This document shows positions 1-9,241 of a DNA stretch of 64,000 nt, in pieces; within the stretch, counting starts at the first letter, position 1; every line of letters starts with the position of its first letter. Source of the stretch: Dinoroseobacter shibae DFL 12 = DSM 16493 (GTDB lineage: Bacteria; Pseudomonadota; Alphaproteobacteria; Rhodobacterales; Rhodobacteraceae); the NCBI RefSeq assembly GCF_000018145.1, contig NC_009952.1, positions 2,294,001 to 2,358,000 of the forward strand. Direction: 5' to 3'. The translations under genes and the position numbers were made by a program. The notes below the pieces were generated by a model. The model did not search any database. It was not told where the DNA came from and was given only the letters and a program-made list of their open reading frames with translations.

Positions 1-2303
1 ACGACTTCCGCCAGCGACTGCGCCGTGATCCGACCGCCGATCCAGTGGCCACGGGCATAGTTCGGCGAATCCGCCCAAAGGACGCCGTTATTCGGGAAAT
101 ACGGCCAGGGCCGAGCGTCCCAGGCCCAGGCGTGGATACGCTCCGTATCCAGCATCCGCCCCTCATACAGATCGGAACTCGGGTTGTTGTCAGGGTCCGT
201 CCAGTAGCCCAGCGTGGCGTCGTAGTAGGCCTGTTGGATCAGATCATCGCGTCGACCATCCGAGAACCATGGCAACGCGGACTCCGACGAACGAATGTCC
301 ACGAACTTGTTGGGCTGGTTCGTAGCCTTGTCGACCGCCGCACAGCCAACTTCCGTGAACCAGATCGGCTTGCTGCCCGGCACCCAAGGGCTATGCTGCG
401 CTTGGCGTTCGCCATTGATCCGGTCATGGTGATGGTTCGACCACCACCCAACCAGATCCTTGTAGCGGAACACCCAAGGCTCCCCGGCCAGACCGTCTTC
501 GATGGGTGTGCGTATCTGTGCGCGGCGGTCGGACTCGGAGGCATAGAACCAGTCGTACCCTTCCCCTCCGGCAACCCCGTCCCGAAGGTATGCCGCGTTG
601 TAGATCGACCCGGCATCCCCGTCCGCATGATCCAGCCCGTCACGCCAATCGGATAGGGGCATGTAGTTGTCGATCCCGATGAAGTCGATCGCCTCGTCCG
701 CCCAAAGCGGGTCAAGGTGGAAGAACACATCGCCCGAGCCATCCTGAGGATGGTACCCGAAATACTCCGACCAATCGGCGGCATACCCGATCTTGGTCTC
801 GTTCCCCAGGATCGCACGGACGTCCCGCGCCAGATCGCGCAAGGCTTCCACCGCCGGGAAGCTGTTGTCGGCTCCACGAATTTGCGTCAGGGCCCGCATC
901 TCCGACCCGATGCAGAATGCATCGACACCACCCGCCGCCGCGCACAGCCGCGCATAGTGGAGAATGAAGTGCCGGTACTTCCAATCCACGCCCGAATTCC
1001 ACGATACCGAATTGCCCGAGATCGCGATATCGGACGCCGACGCATTCCCGAAAAACCGCGCCACTTCGGTCTCTGCATCCGCGGTACCGTCGGGCGAGCC
1101 GTCCTGGCCCGGGGCGAGCGAGCTTGTGATACGCCCGCGCCAAGGCAAGACCGGCTGGCCCGGCTGCCCGGAATAGGGGTTCGGCAAATCATTGCCCGCA
1201 AGCTGCTCCATCAGGATAAAGGGATAGAAAACAACGCTCTTGCCCGCGTCTTTCAATGCCAAAATCGCTTCGATGACCGACCGATCGCAGGGCGTACCGC
1301 CATAGATCTGCGCGCCATCCACGCGCGGTACTTCCATCAGATCGTCCCGCGCAAAGCTGCCCACGCGATAGGGCATCTGGACCCCTTCGTATCGCTTCTG
1401 ATCTACCTTCGGGCGTAGCTCGCACTCTCCGCAGCGCAGATCGTTCCCGAACCAACTCACCACCAGCAAGGCCGAATTGCAGTTCGGCAAATCCCGCTGA
1501 AGGCTCTGCAACGAGACATCGAAATCGGTCTCGGCCCCGGGCGTGTTGATATTGATCGAGGTGTTGGCACCCGGCCCCGAGGTCCAGTGCACAGGCGTCG
1601 TCGCCAGCGCGTATTCCCCCGTCCCCGGGATCATCGCCACACCCGGTATCCGGCTTGCAAGCGGCGGCGCGCCGCCCTCCGGCTGGGCAGGACGGAAGAC
1701 CTCGAAGCTGAACTGCGGCACCCGGTTGCCATACTGCCCCAGGTCCAGATCCTCGATCACGACATAGGCGGTGCCGCGAAATGCCGGCACGCTGCCTGCA
1801 CCTTCGACTGCCTCGATCTTGGGGTCCGGCGTCTGATCATGCGCGCCATAGTACACCCGCAGGTTCAGATCACTTTGCGAGATTTCAACGCCATCGGCCC
1901 ACACCCGGCCCACACTCTGGATCTCGCCTTCACAGAGCGCGATTGCTAGGCTCACGGTATAGGTGAAACTGGTCACCTTCGGCCGCGCCGGTGCGCCCTT
2001 GCCGCCCCCGGACGAGGAACTGGTCTCCTTGAACCGGGAGGCCCAGATGACCTGTCCGGCAACGCGCATCTTCCCGAACACCATCGGGATCACATCGCCT
2101 TCGCTCGCATTCGAGATCCGGAACCGGTCGATCCGCCCCGTTTCCACCGCGGCCGAGCCGGCTCCCATCAGGCGCTGATCGACGGCACGGCCAATCGTGG
2201 CCCCGATGGCCCGTCCGATAACCGTCGCGGACAGCCCGAAAGCCGCCCCGCCGAGCGATGTGCCAATGGCCGCTCCGGCTGCGGATAAAACGATGGTCGC
2301 CAT
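1..2303 (-). CDS. GTA baseplate/host-specificity protein g15 (partial)
   Basis: Last structural gene of the GTA cluster; in RcGTA the g15 product is the large multidomain baseplate protein at the tail tip. The ATG at 2303 is preceded by AGGAG and lies 3 nt after the g14 stop. About 767 residues are visible; the C-terminus is lost at the window edge (family members are roughly 1300 residues). The first 60 residues are rich in Gly, Ala and Ile. Residues of about 270-680 match the GTA TIM-barrel region: GIDNYMPLSDW near residue 541 and WFTEVGCAAVDK near residue 650 are glycosidase-like loops. By family knowledge this domain may cleave peptidoglycan or surface glycans during DNA delivery. The reading frame stays open through the visible part. 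Confidence 0.93.
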   Translation of the reverse strand, partial: MATIVLSAAGAAIGTSLGGAAFGLSATVIGRAIGATIGRAVDQRLMGAGSAAVETGRIDRFRISNASEGDVIPMVFGKMRVAGQVIWASRFKETSSSSGGGKGAPARPKVTSFTYTVSLAIALCEGEIQSVGRVWADGVEISQSDLNLRVYYGAHDQTPDPKIEAVEGAGSVPAFRGTAYVVIEDLDLGQYGNRVPQFSFEVFRPAQPEGGAPPLASRIPGVAMIPGTGEYALATTPVHWTSGPGANTSININTPGAETDFDVSLQSLQRDLPNCNSALLVVSWFGNDLRCGECELRPKVDQKRYEGVQMPYRVGSFARDDLMEVPRVDGAQIYGGTPCDRSVIEAILALKDAGKSVVFYPFILMEQLAGNDLPNPYSGQPGQPVLPWRGRITSSLAPGQDGSPDGTADAETEVARFFGNASASDIAISGNSVSWNSGVDWKYRHFILHYARLCAAAGGVDAFCIGSEMRALTQIRGADNSFPAVEALRDLARDVRAILGNETKIGYAADWSEYFGYHPQDGSGDVFFHLDPLWADEAIDFIGIDNYMPLSDWRDGLDHADGDAGSIYNAAYLRDGVAGGEGYDWFYASESDRRAQIRTPIEDGLAGEPWVFRYKDLVGWWSNHHHDRINGERQAQHSPWVPGSKPIWFTEVGCAAVDKATNQPNKFVDIRSSESALPWFSDGRRDDLIQQAYYDATLGYWTDPDNNPSSDLYEGRMLDTERIHAWAWDARPWPYFPNNGVLWADSPNYARGHWIGGRITAQSLAEV

Positions 2304-2306
2304 GGA

Positions 2307-2747
2307 TTAGTCTCCTACCGGGAAAGCAAAGCGCGCCGCGATCCGCCGCGCCCAGGGCCGGGACAGAGGGCTTTCGATGACCCCATGACCTGAATAGGCA
2401 TGTATGAAGCAAGGCAGCGGCCCGACCTCGGACTGGATGCCGAGATGCTTGGCCACACCGGACGCGCGCATCCGAAACAGCAGAACATCGCCTACCGCCG
2501 CGTCCTCGACCCGCTTTTGCTGCAAGTGTCGCGCCGCGCCGCGCCAGAGGATCTCGTCGCGCTGCGGCTCGGACCAGTCCGGGGTATAAGGCGGAACCGC
2601 TTCCGGCTCGTCGCCGAACACCCCGCGCCAGACCCCGCGCACGAGCCCGAGACAATCGGCACCGGCCCCGCGGGCGGATGCCTGGTGCACATAAGGCGTG
2701 CCTACCCAGCCACGAGCTTCCGCAACCACGCGGTCTGCACAGCTCAT
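2307..2747 (-). CDS. GTA g14 NlpC/P60-type cell-wall peptidase
   Basis: 146-residue papain-like peptidase of the tail tip, expected to cut peptidoglycan peptides during DNA entry. The nucleophile motif GADCLGLVRGVW places the catalytic Cys at residue 32. KHLGI gives the catalytic His at 101, and a further His lies in FIHAYSGHG near 116. The ATG overlaps the g13 stop by 4 nt (ATGA), so translation is probably coupled. Length and order match RcGTA g14. No signal peptide is seen, as expected for a virion component. Confidence 0.93.
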   Translation of the reverse strand: MSCADRVVAEARGWVGTPYVHQASARGAGADCLGLVRGVWRGVFGDEPEAVPPYTPDWSEPQRDEILWRGAARHLQQKRVEDAAVGDVLLFRMRASGVAKHLGIQSEVGPLPCFIHAYSGHGVIESPLSRPWARRIAARFAFPVGD

Positions 2748-3634
2748 GAGGACAAACTCCCGCCATCGTTCTGACCGCCCCGCGTGGGGTAGCTGACAAG
2801 CCAGTCATCGCCCGGAATGAACGGGAAACCCTGGAAATTCTTCACGTTGTTGAACTTGAACCGGCAGGTGGACATCCGCTTGTCACAGCCCGCTTCGAGA
2901 CGCACGATGTCTCCGGGCTGGACCGATTGACCCAGCGCCTCCCAAACCTCGATTTCTCGCCGATTATCGTACCAGCGGTCGTTCTTGATCAGCGCCTGCA
3001 GGCCAGCCGCCTCACCGGTCACCACCTCCAGCCGCCCGCGCTCGAACCAGGTCAGGTCGTAGGCCTCCAGCGGCGCGAACGCGAAGATGCGATTGTCGCT
3101 CTGGCTGAGGATCGGCGCTTCTGCCGTGAACTCCGCGGCCGACAGCGCCAACTTGCACGACCGATCCCCGAGCAACGCGGTACAATCGCGCTGGTAGATC
3201 CGCCCCTGCGGCTGGTTGAGCATCTCGGCAAGCCCGCGCAACTCCGCACGGAACGCCCCATCCACCTGCTGGAGCTCCCCGAGCGTGCCGCGGAACTGCA
3301 GCTTGCGCATATCCGGCTCCACCCAGTTCACCAGCCAGATCTGAACCTCCGCCCCGTCGAAACGGCCAGCCCGAATGTCCACCTCCGAGATCGCCGCGTT
3401 GGACAGCGCCCCGATCGCCTCGGAATTGTCGACCGACAACCCCGTGGACTGCTGCAACGCCGAGGCGACAAGACCGCTATCGGCTGCGAACACCACGCCC
3501 TCGAAGGACAGATCCCGGTCATGGTCCGTAAAGCCCAGCGTCTTGCCATCCCGGCGCCTCACCAGCCAGCACCGGCACAATGTGGTCAGCCCGCTGGCAA
3601 GATGCGCATTCAGCGCCTGTTCACCCGCGCTCAT
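2744..3634 (-). CDS. GTA g13 baseplate hub protein (DUF2163)
   Basis: 296-residue tail/hub protein of the DUF2163 family found in GTAs and lambdoid-like tails. The start at 3634 gives MSAGEQALNAHL and a 4-nt ATGA overlap with g12. A longer upstream reading frame exists but would overlap g12 almost entirely, so it was rejected. The C-terminal third holds spaced cysteines (YQRDCTALLGDRSCKL, EAGCDKRMSTCRFKF). RcGTA g13 is known to bind an iron-sulfur cluster through conserved cysteines; whether these are the ligands is an inference. Confidence 0.92.
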   Translation of the reverse strand: MSAGEQALNAHLASGLTTLCRCWLVRRRDGKTLGFTDHDRDLSFEGVVFAADSGLVASALQQSTGLSVDNSEAIGALSNAAISEVDIRAGRFDGAEVQIWLVNWVEPDMRKLQFRGTLGELQQVDGAFRAELRGLAEMLNQPQGRIYQRDCTALLGDRSCKLALSAAEFTAEAPILSQSDNRIFAFAPLEAYDLTWFERGRLEVVTGEAAGLQALIKNDRWYDNRREIEVWEALGQSVQPGDIVRLEAGCDKRMSTCRFKFNNVKNFQGFPFIPGDDWLVSYPTRGGQNDGGSLSS

Positions 3635-4263
3635 ATCCGCAACTCCACCACGGGAACCGAGGGGATATCCCCGGCCTGGAAGGACGCAACCGACGTCCGG
3701 ATGCGGTCCGTATCGAACCGAACCGGCACGTCGAACTCGAAACCGGCCGTCACCTCCGCCCCGTTCTCCGGAGGGTCCGTAAAGACCAGCTGCCCAGCCA
3801 CCGTATCCACCTCGAAATGCACAGCTTCGGACAATTGAACACCGTCGATCCCGGCCCGCACCGTTCCGGCGACGGGCTTCGTGATGGTGCGCGCATAGAA
3901 CTGTGCCCCGGACCGATACCTTTTGATCAACTGAAAGATCCGGGTCTCCCCATCGCCTCTGCCGAGCGCCTGATCTTCGAACGCCACCGTTTCCGAGGGC
4001 GCACAACTCTTGAAGTCGGCCCAGTCCTTCCAGCGAAACCCGTACATCTGGCCCTGGCGCGCCTCGAAGAACCCGATCAGCGCCTCGATGTCGTTCAGCG
4101 ACCGCATCCCCACGCCCGCGTCATAGCGGCGGCGCGACTGGGACCAGGGCGTGTTGCGCTCCTCGAACCCGTTGGCCAGGGTGACGATCTCGGTCCGCCG
4201 CTCCGGCCCGCCGGTGGAGCCGAAACTCAGGTTCGCGGGGAACCTCACTTCATGGAATTGCAT
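3631..4263 (-). CDS. GTA g12 distal tail protein (DUF2460)
   Basis: 210-residue protein of the DUF2460 family, the distal tail (Dit-like) ring linking the tail tube to the baseplate. The typical N-terminus MQFHEVRFPANLSFGS and the motif GFFEARQGQMYGFRWKDWADF (about residues 63-83) are diagnostic of GTA g12. The gene lies between the tape measure g11 (13 nt upstream) and g13 (4-nt overlap). The length is usual for the family. Confidence 0.93.
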   Translation of the reverse strand: MQFHEVRFPANLSFGSTGGPERRTEIVTLANGFEERNTPWSQSRRRYDAGVGMRSLNDIEALIGFFEARQGQMYGFRWKDWADFKSCAPSETVAFEDQALGRGDGETRIFQLIKRYRSGAQFYARTITKPVAGTVRAGIDGVQLSEAVHFEVDTVAGQLVFTDPPENGAEVTAGFEFDVPVRFDTDRIRTSVASFQAGDIPSVPVVELRI

Positions 4264-4276
4264 GATCCTGCCCCTC

Positions 4277-4945
4277 TCAGCGGTTTCTCTGGCCGAGCGT
4301 CAGCGCGCGCCCCATATCCGCGGCCAACTGGCTGCGGGACCGGCGGAAGCTCTCCACATCGGGGGTGGAGATGTTGATCACGACCTGCACCGGCCGCCCA
4401 CCCCCTGCCCCGTCGGCCCGCACGCCGAGCCGCCCATCGGCACCGCGCGCCAGCGGCATGATCGCCTCCGGCCCGGCCTCGCCCATCAACCCGGTGGCCC
4501 CCTTCATCGGGAAAGTCGTGGGCGAGGTGACGACCCCGCCCTTGGCAAACGGCATCACGCGACCCTGCGAAAAGCTGCCCCCATGGGAAAACCCGAACAA
4601 ACCGGACATCAGCGAATTGACACCCGTCGCCAACGTGTCGCCCACCGCCTTTTGCACCGGCGACATCGCCGTGTTGTAGGCCGCGTCCACCATCGACTGC
4701 GCCACCGTCTTGAGCGCGTCGGACAGTTTCAGCCCCTCGAAGGCCAACCCGTCGAACGCGCGACGCAAGCCGCTGCCCACGCTGCTCCCGAGGGAGGCCG
4801 CCTCCCGCTCGGTGTAGAGCATGCTGTCGCGCAGGCGGCTCATCTCGGCATCGAACGCCCCGGCAACCGCCGCCGCATCGCCCAGCGTCTGCTCCAGCTC
4901 GTTCATCCGGGCATCGAACCCGTCCAACTCATCGTAATCCGACAT
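4277..4945 (-). CDS. GTA g11 tail tape measure protein
   Basis: 222-residue tape measure; the small size fits the short GTA tail (RcGTA g11 is about the same length). I chose ATG 4945, with GGAGG nine nt upstream, giving MSDYDELDGFDARMNELEQ. A longer frame to 5035 lies inside g10.1. Residues 10-60 are heptad-like and probably helical. The middle has GVNSLMSGLFGFSHGGSF, and the GATGLMGEAGPEAIMPLAR motif (about residues 160-178) is common to tape measure C-termini. It overlaps g10.1 by 17 nt. Confidence 0.93.
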   Translation of the reverse strand: MSDYDELDGFDARMNELEQTLGDAAAVAGAFDAEMSRLRDSMLYTEREAASLGSSVGSGLRRAFDGLAFEGLKLSDALKTVAQSMVDAAYNTAMSPVQKAVGDTLATGVNSLMSGLFGFSHGGSFSQGRVMPFAKGGVVTSPTTFPMKGATGLMGEAGPEAIMPLARGADGRLGVRADGAGGGRPVQVVINISTPDVESFRRSRSQLAADMGRALTLGQRNR

Positions 4946-5144
4946 TCTCGCTGACCTCCGTCGTGTCCGGAAACTCCCGGACGAGTTCTTCCAGACGCGC
5001 CCGACCAAGGGGCGCGTCGCCACCGGCTTCCGCACCGAGCAACAGCAGCAGTTCCACCGGGGTGAGTGCCCAGAATTCCTCTGGGCGCAGTTTCAGAGAG
5101 CCCAGGCCAAGACGCAGAAGGCCGGGCCAGTCGAACTGGCTCAT
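4929..5144 (-). CDS. GTA g10.1 tail assembly chaperone
   Basis: 71-residue protein at the position of RcGTA g10.1 (rcc01693.1), a small tail assembly chaperone acting on the tape measure with g10. MSQFDWPGLLRLGLGSLKLR and the LRPEEFWALTPVELLLLLG motif are typical of this TAC family. Its ATG overlaps the g10 stop by 4 nt and its end overlaps g11. In many phages such a pair of chaperone frames is joined by frameshifting; I see no clear slippery site here. Confidence 0.88.
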   Translation of the reverse strand: MSQFDWPGLLRLGLGSLKLRPEEFWALTPVELLLLLGAEAGGDAPLGRARLEELVREFPDTTEVSENVGLR

Positions 5145-5470
5145 GGGCCGCTCGCAGTCTCCGGCAGCGCAAAGGCCCGCGCCAGAAGCGTGGCCGCCGC
5201 GCGCGCGGCATGGATCGGACCGCCCTCGATATCGGCCTGGGCAAGATCGCCGATCTGGCCGGTCCAGCCCCCCCCGCGCAACCCGGCCTTGAGCAACAGA
5301 AGAACGTCGCGCGTGCGGTACTGGCCCGCCTCGAACCGCTCGACCACCGCGACCAGCGACCCCGCCTCCAGCTCATGTTCGAGCTCGGCCAGAACACCCA
5401 GGGTCAGTTTCATGGCATAGGTCTGCCCATCCACCGTCAGGGCCACCTCGCCTGCATAAGGGTTCGCCAT
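5141..5470 (-). CDS. GTA g10 tail tube/tape assembly chaperone
   Basis: 109-residue GTA gp10-family protein. The N-terminus MANPYAGEVALTVDGQTYAM is followed by the motif LTLGVLAELEHELEAGS (residues 23-39). It is expected to be a non-virion chaperone for tail assembly. It starts 5 nt after the g9 stop and ends in a 4-nt overlap with g10.1. Start and length agree with the family. Confidence 0.9.
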   Translation of the reverse strand: MANPYAGEVALTVDGQTYAMKLTLGVLAELEHELEAGSLVAVVERFEAGQYRTRDVLLLLKAGLRGGGWTGQIGDLAQADIEGGPIHAARAAATLLARAFALPETASGP

Positions 5471-5475
5471 CGGGA

Positions 5476-5889
5476 TCAGATCGCGTTGAAGGTGATCTGA
5501 CCCGCCGAAGCGATGGTCATTTCATAGCTGGCCTCGCCATTCTGGCTGCCGGCATACTCGATCGCGGTAATCATGAAGGGCCCCTCCACGATCCCGAAAT
5601 CCGGGATGATCACCTGGAAGTTCGGCACTTCCCCGTCGAAGAAGATCTGCCGCGCCCGCTCGTCCGTATTCTCGTCGCGGAACACGCCCGACCCCGAGAG
5701 CGACGCACTCTTGACCCCGGCACCGCCCAGCAGCTCGCGCCACCCGCCCGCGCTCTCGAGGGAGGTCACATCGACCGTCTCGGTGTTGAAGGTGATCCGC
5801 GTGGCCCGAAGACCGGCGATGGTTTCAAACTGACCCGTTCCGGTCATGTCCAGTTTGATCAGAAGGTCTTTGCCTTTTTGCACAGCCAT
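5476..5889 (-). CDS. GTA g9 major tail tube protein
   Basis: 137-residue major tail protein, TP901-1/HK97 gpV-like, polymerising into the tail tube. I chose ATG 5889 (GGAGAGCCCA upstream) because MAVQKGKDLLIKLDM is the conserved GTA g9 start; an upstream in-frame alternative would add only four residues. The TFNTETVDVTSLES segment (about residues 33-46) is characteristic. It lies 21 nt after g8. Confidence 0.94.
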   Translation of the reverse strand: MAVQKGKDLLIKLDMTGTGQFETIAGLRATRITFNTETVDVTSLESAGGWRELLGGAGVKSASLSGSGVFRDENTDERARQIFFDGEVPNFQVIIPDFGIVEGPFMITAIEYAGSQNGEASYEMTIASAGQITFNAI

Positions 5890-5910
5890 TGGGCTCTCCA
5901 AATCTGGGGG

Positions 5911-6321
5911 TTAGTCGTCTTCGATGCGCGCGCGGAACCACAGGTCCACCTGGCGCATCTGACTGTTGCTGGACCGGCGCGCCTTGGCGCGCAGGAACTC
6001 GAGGGTGCTGAGCGAACCGCGGCTCAGGCTCAGGGGGGCATCGACAAGCGCATCGCTGATGGCGCCCGCGACCTCCTTGATCGCCTGGAACCCGTCCTTC
6101 TCCGTGTGCACGCTGATCACGAAATCATGGCGCGTCGCCGCACTGCTGCGATCCGCGCGTGCGACGGCGTTTTCCGGTCCCAGGGTGATGTAGGTCGTGG
6201 GCAGGACCCCGGACGGGACCGCATCATAGATCGCATCACCCACCAGCGATTGCAGAACGGCGTCGCCGACAAGATGCTGGTAGATGGCTCTCTGCAATAT
6301 ACCTGACAGCGCATAGCTCAT
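5911..6321 (-). CDS. GTA g8 tail terminator-type protein (DUF3168)
   Basis: 136-residue DUF3168 protein. Family members form the tail terminator ring that stops tube growth and docks to the head. MSYALSGILQRAIYQHLVGD and VPSGVLPTTYITLGPE are recognisable family segments. The ATG overlaps the g7 stop by 4 nt. Confidence 0.92.
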   Translation of the reverse strand: MSYALSGILQRAIYQHLVGDAVLQSLVGDAIYDAVPSGVLPTTYITLGPENAVARADRSSAATRHDFVISVHTEKDGFQAIKEVAGAISDALVDAPLSLSRGSLSTLEFLRAKARRSSNSQMRQVDLWFRARIEDD

Positions 6322-6656
6322 CCCGGAACCTCCTCATCGACAAAGCAGGTCAGGAAACGGGCATCGTGATCCGCCTCTCCGACCGCGAGGATCCGAAAGG
6401 TCCGATTGCCCTCTCGAAATCGCTGATCCGGCTTGGGTCGGCTCGGACTGCCGAAGGGCGCGGCACGTACGGTGATGCGCGACGACGTCATGGAAACGGC
6501 CACGGCGGGTCGACGGGTCGTTTCCCGGCCACTGCGCATACGCACGTCCGCCCAAAGCATGCCGCGCGCCTCCCAGCTTTCCTGAAATCCACCTGCCCCG
6601 TCCGGCACCTGCACGCGCTCTTCCAGGATCAGCTTGCGACTCAGCACGGGCGTCAT
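6318..6656 (-). CDS. GTA g7 head closure/head-tail adaptor
   Basis: 112-residue phage head-tail adaptor of the SPP1 gp16-like family: VLSRKLILEERVQVPDGAGG at the N-terminus and RITVRAAPFGSPSRP in the centre. In the assembled particle it closes the portal channel between g6 and the tail terminator. It overlaps both neighbours by 4 nt (ATGA). Confidence 0.91.
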   Translation of the reverse strand: MTPVLSRKLILEERVQVPDGAGGFQESWEARGMLWADVRMRSGRETTRRPAVAVSMTSSRITVRAAPFGSPSRPKPDQRFREGNRTFRILAVGEADHDARFLTCFVDEEVPG

Positions 6657-7243
6657 TTCCGGCGCCCTCCGAATATCCGCACATCCCGGAATGCCGAGAT
6701 CAGCGTGCGGACCAGGGCCGGGAAGCCCCGCGACTGCTGCCCATCCCGCGCCTCATAGAAATGCGCGGCCAGGATGAAAACCGCCTGGGCCAGGCTGCCG
6801 GGCACATCCGACCACTGCGGGCCATAGCCCGCCTCGAAGTCGATCTGGACGCTTCCATGGGTCGGAATTTGCGGAAACCCGCCCTTGGCGCGCAAACCGG
6901 GCCGAAACGTGTCGTGCAGCAGGGAATAATCGCCCTCGGACAACTCGACCATCGAGCCGTCCATCTGCATGATCGCAAGGCGCCGGACAGCGATCAGAGG
7001 GCCGCGTGGCAAGGACTGGACACACGGCCCCTCCCAATGGGTCAGCTCAAGCCTGAACTCCCTTTGCAGAAGGGCCTTGCCCGTCCGATCCTCGATCGCG
7101 TTGATCGCCGCCAGAAGCGCCGTTTCGAGAACAATATCCTGAAGACTGTCATCTTCGAAACCACGTCCGAGACGCAGATGGTCCCGAAACTCTTGTAGCG
7201 GCAAGGACGCCAGAGGCACTGAAGTCACTTCGCTTAGATTCAT
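6653..7243 (-). CDS. GTA g6 head-tail connector
   Basis: 196-residue connector protein (HK97 gp6-like helical adaptor followed by a beta domain). The motif VLETALLAAINAIEDRTGKALL (about residues 38-59) is the helical signature, and EFRLELTHWEGPC follows. It sits directly below the portal in the family model. There are 154 nt between g5 and g6, the only sizeable gap besides the one after g2. Confidence 0.91.
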   Translation of the reverse strand: MNLSEVTSVPLASLPLQEFRDHLRLGRGFEDDSLQDIVLETALLAAINAIEDRTGKALLQREFRLELTHWEGPCVQSLPRGPLIAVRRLAIMQMDGSMVELSEGDYSLLHDTFRPGLRAKGGFPQIPTHGSVQIDFEAGYGPQWSDVPGSLAQAVFILAAHFYEARDGQQSRGFPALVRTLISAFRDVRIFGGRRK

Positions 7244-7397
7244 TTTCCGCTCTCCAGTCGGGACGTCACAAATCGAAATCGGGCGCGCGTGGCGGCGCTA
7301 CTCGGACGGAGGGAAGAAGCTAGACAACGCCGTTTCCCCACACGCGCCCACTGTCCCGCCCGAAGACGGGACAGATTCACGGTTGGATCAGAGACCC

Positions 7398-8615
7398 TTA
7401 GCTCACCGCGAATTTCAGCAGTTTGATCGCCGCGAAATCGCTCACATCCCCGCCCACGCGCTTGGTGGCGTAGAACAGAACGTGAGGCTTGGCCGAGAAC
7501 GGATCGCGCAGGATGCGCAGGTCCGGACGCTCCGCGATGGTGTAGCCGGCGCCGAAATCGCCAAAGGCGATGGCCGTGGCATCGCTGCCGATATCCGGCA
7601 TGTCCTCGGAGATCAGCACCGGGTAGCCCAGCAGACGCGCCGGCTCCCCCGCGGCAAGGCCGTCCGACCACAGGAACCGGCCATCGGCATCCTTGATCTT
7701 GCGCACGACACCAGCGGTCTTGGAGTTCATGATGAAGCTGGCATTGGCGCGGTAGCGCGCGCCCAGCGCGTAAACCAGGTCCACGATCGCATCTGCGGGG
7801 CTCACGCTGTTGAAATCACCATCCGAGCCGGTGACCACGTAGCCGAGATTGCCCCAGGTCCACACATCGTTGTCGACGCTGTCATGGGTAAGGAACCCCT
7901 TGGGCTTGTCGGCGCCGTCTCCGTTGACGAAGGCCGCCGCTTCCGAGCGGGCGAACTTGTCGGCGATGCGCTCAGCCAGCCATGCCTCGATGTCGAACGC
8001 CGCATCATCCAGCAGTCGCTGGCTGACCTTCGGCAGGGCAGCAAGCTCGTGCAGCGGGATCGAGATCCGGTCGATCTGCGGGGTGTCGGTCTCGGTCAGG
8101 TTGCCGGTCTCGCTCGCCCAGCCGGTGCCGACCTCGGTGTGATCGACCAGCACATCATAGCTGGTGGCTTCCACCGTCACGACCTGTGCGACCGCCCGCA
8201 GGGAGGCCTGGGACTTCAGGACGTTCTTCACGGTCTCGGAGGTCTGCGGATCGACGAGATAGCCGCCCTCGCCGGACACCGCCGTGGACATGGCCTTGCC
8301 GTCCAGTTCCAGACCACGCAGCGCGTCGTCATCGCCGGAACGCAGATAGGCGTCGAACGCCTTCTGATGGGGCGCTGCTTCGGCAACAGCACCAGACAGC
8401 GCGGGGCGCGCGTACGAAGTAGATTTGCGGTCAAGCATGAGGAGACGCTCTTCTTGTTGTTTCAATCGGGATTTCATTTCGGCCTTCTGGGCCGTGACTT
8501 CGCGCACGAAGGCACTCAGTTCTGCGGTGACTTCGGCGAGCGGAGACACCCCGTCCGCCACGGCGTCAGGGGCCGTCTTTGCTGCGAGCAAGGCAGAGGG
8601 ATCGCTGTTGCTCAT
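7398..8615 (-). CDS. GTA g5 major capsid protein (HK97 fold)
   Basis: 405-residue HK97-fold major capsid protein. Residues of about 25-70 are charged and helical (AFVREVTAQKAEMKSRLKQQ), the scaffold-like delta domain normally removed by the g4 protease. The mature part is expected to begin near SYARPALSGAVAE. Core motifs include GYLVDPQTSETVKNVLKSQ and RISIPLHELAALPKVSQRL. The ATG overlaps the g4 stop by 4 nt. Length and order match RcGTA g5. Confidence 0.96.
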   Translation of the reverse strand: MSNSDPSALLAAKTAPDAVADGVSPLAEVTAELSAFVREVTAQKAEMKSRLKQQEERLLMLDRKSTSYARPALSGAVAEAAPHQKAFDAYLRSGDDDALRGLELDGKAMSTAVSGEGGYLVDPQTSETVKNVLKSQASLRAVAQVVTVEATSYDVLVDHTEVGTGWASETGNLTETDTPQIDRISIPLHELAALPKVSQRLLDDAAFDIEAWLAERIADKFARSEAAAFVNGDGADKPKGFLTHDSVDNDVWTWGNLGYVVTGSDGDFNSVSPADAIVDLVYALGARYRANASFIMNSKTAGVVRKIKDADGRFLWSDGLAAGEPARLLGYPVLISEDMPDIGSDATAIAFGDFGAGYTIAERPDLRILRDPFSAKPHVLFYATKRVGGDVSDFAAIKLLKFAVS

Positions 8616-9229
8616 TCTTCACTCCTTTTCGAAGTCGTTTCCGCCGGGACCTGATCGCCCAGCGCCAGGCGGGCCGCACGCAGCGCCTCCGCCAACGAAC
8701 GCCAGTCATCCTCAAGACAGCTTGTCTTGTGTCCGACCCGCGCTTCGGGAAGCATCGGGAAGGTCACAAGCGACACCTCCCAAAGCTCCACTTCCGTCAG
8801 GTGCCGCCGCCCCTGCGCGTCCTTCGACGCGCGCTTGGTGCGATACCCGATCGAAAGACCATCGAGCGCACCCGCCGCGATCAACTCGGCAGCCTCGCGG
8901 CCCCGCGCGATCTCGGGCAGAAGGCGCCCCTTGACATACAGACCCTTGGCATCCTCACGCACCTCGTCCCAAACCCCGATGGGTTGGGCCGGATCGTGCT
9001 GCCACAGCATCTTGACCTGCCGTCCCGCCGCCGCGAGCGCCGTCAGAGACGCCGCATAAGCGCCCGGATCCACGATGTCGTTGCCCTGGTCCACCGCCCC
9101 GAACAGGCTGGCATAGCCCTCGATCTCGAGGCCCTGCGCCGTCGCCCCGTCGCTCTCCGACGTGCCGAAACGGCAAAACTTCGTCTCCAGCCCAGCGTGT
9201 GCCACTGGGCCGTCCATGGATTGCGTCAT
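8612..9229 (-). CDS. GTA g4 prohead protease (HK97 family)
   Basis: 205-residue U35-type prohead protease. The segment GYASLFGAVDQGNDIVDPGAY (about residues 35-55) and MLWQHDPAQPIGVWDEV carry the catalytic His region; the Ser is in LDGLSIGYRTK near residue 130. It matures the capsid protein encoded just downstream. The start at 9229 has an AGGAG 8-12 nt upstream that overlaps the g3.5 stop. An internal Met (MDGPV) four codons later is possible. Confidence 0.94.
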   Translation of the reverse strand: MTQSMDGPVAHAGLETKFCRFGTSESDGATAQGLEIEGYASLFGAVDQGNDIVDPGAYAASLTALAAAGRQVKMLWQHDPAQPIGVWDEVREDAKGLYVKGRLLPEIARGREAAELIAAGALDGLSIGYRTKRASKDAQGRRHLTEVELWEVSLVTFPMLPEARVGHKTSCLEDDWRSLAEALRAARLALGDQVPAETTSKRSEE

Positions 9230-9241
9230 TGGATGATGCTC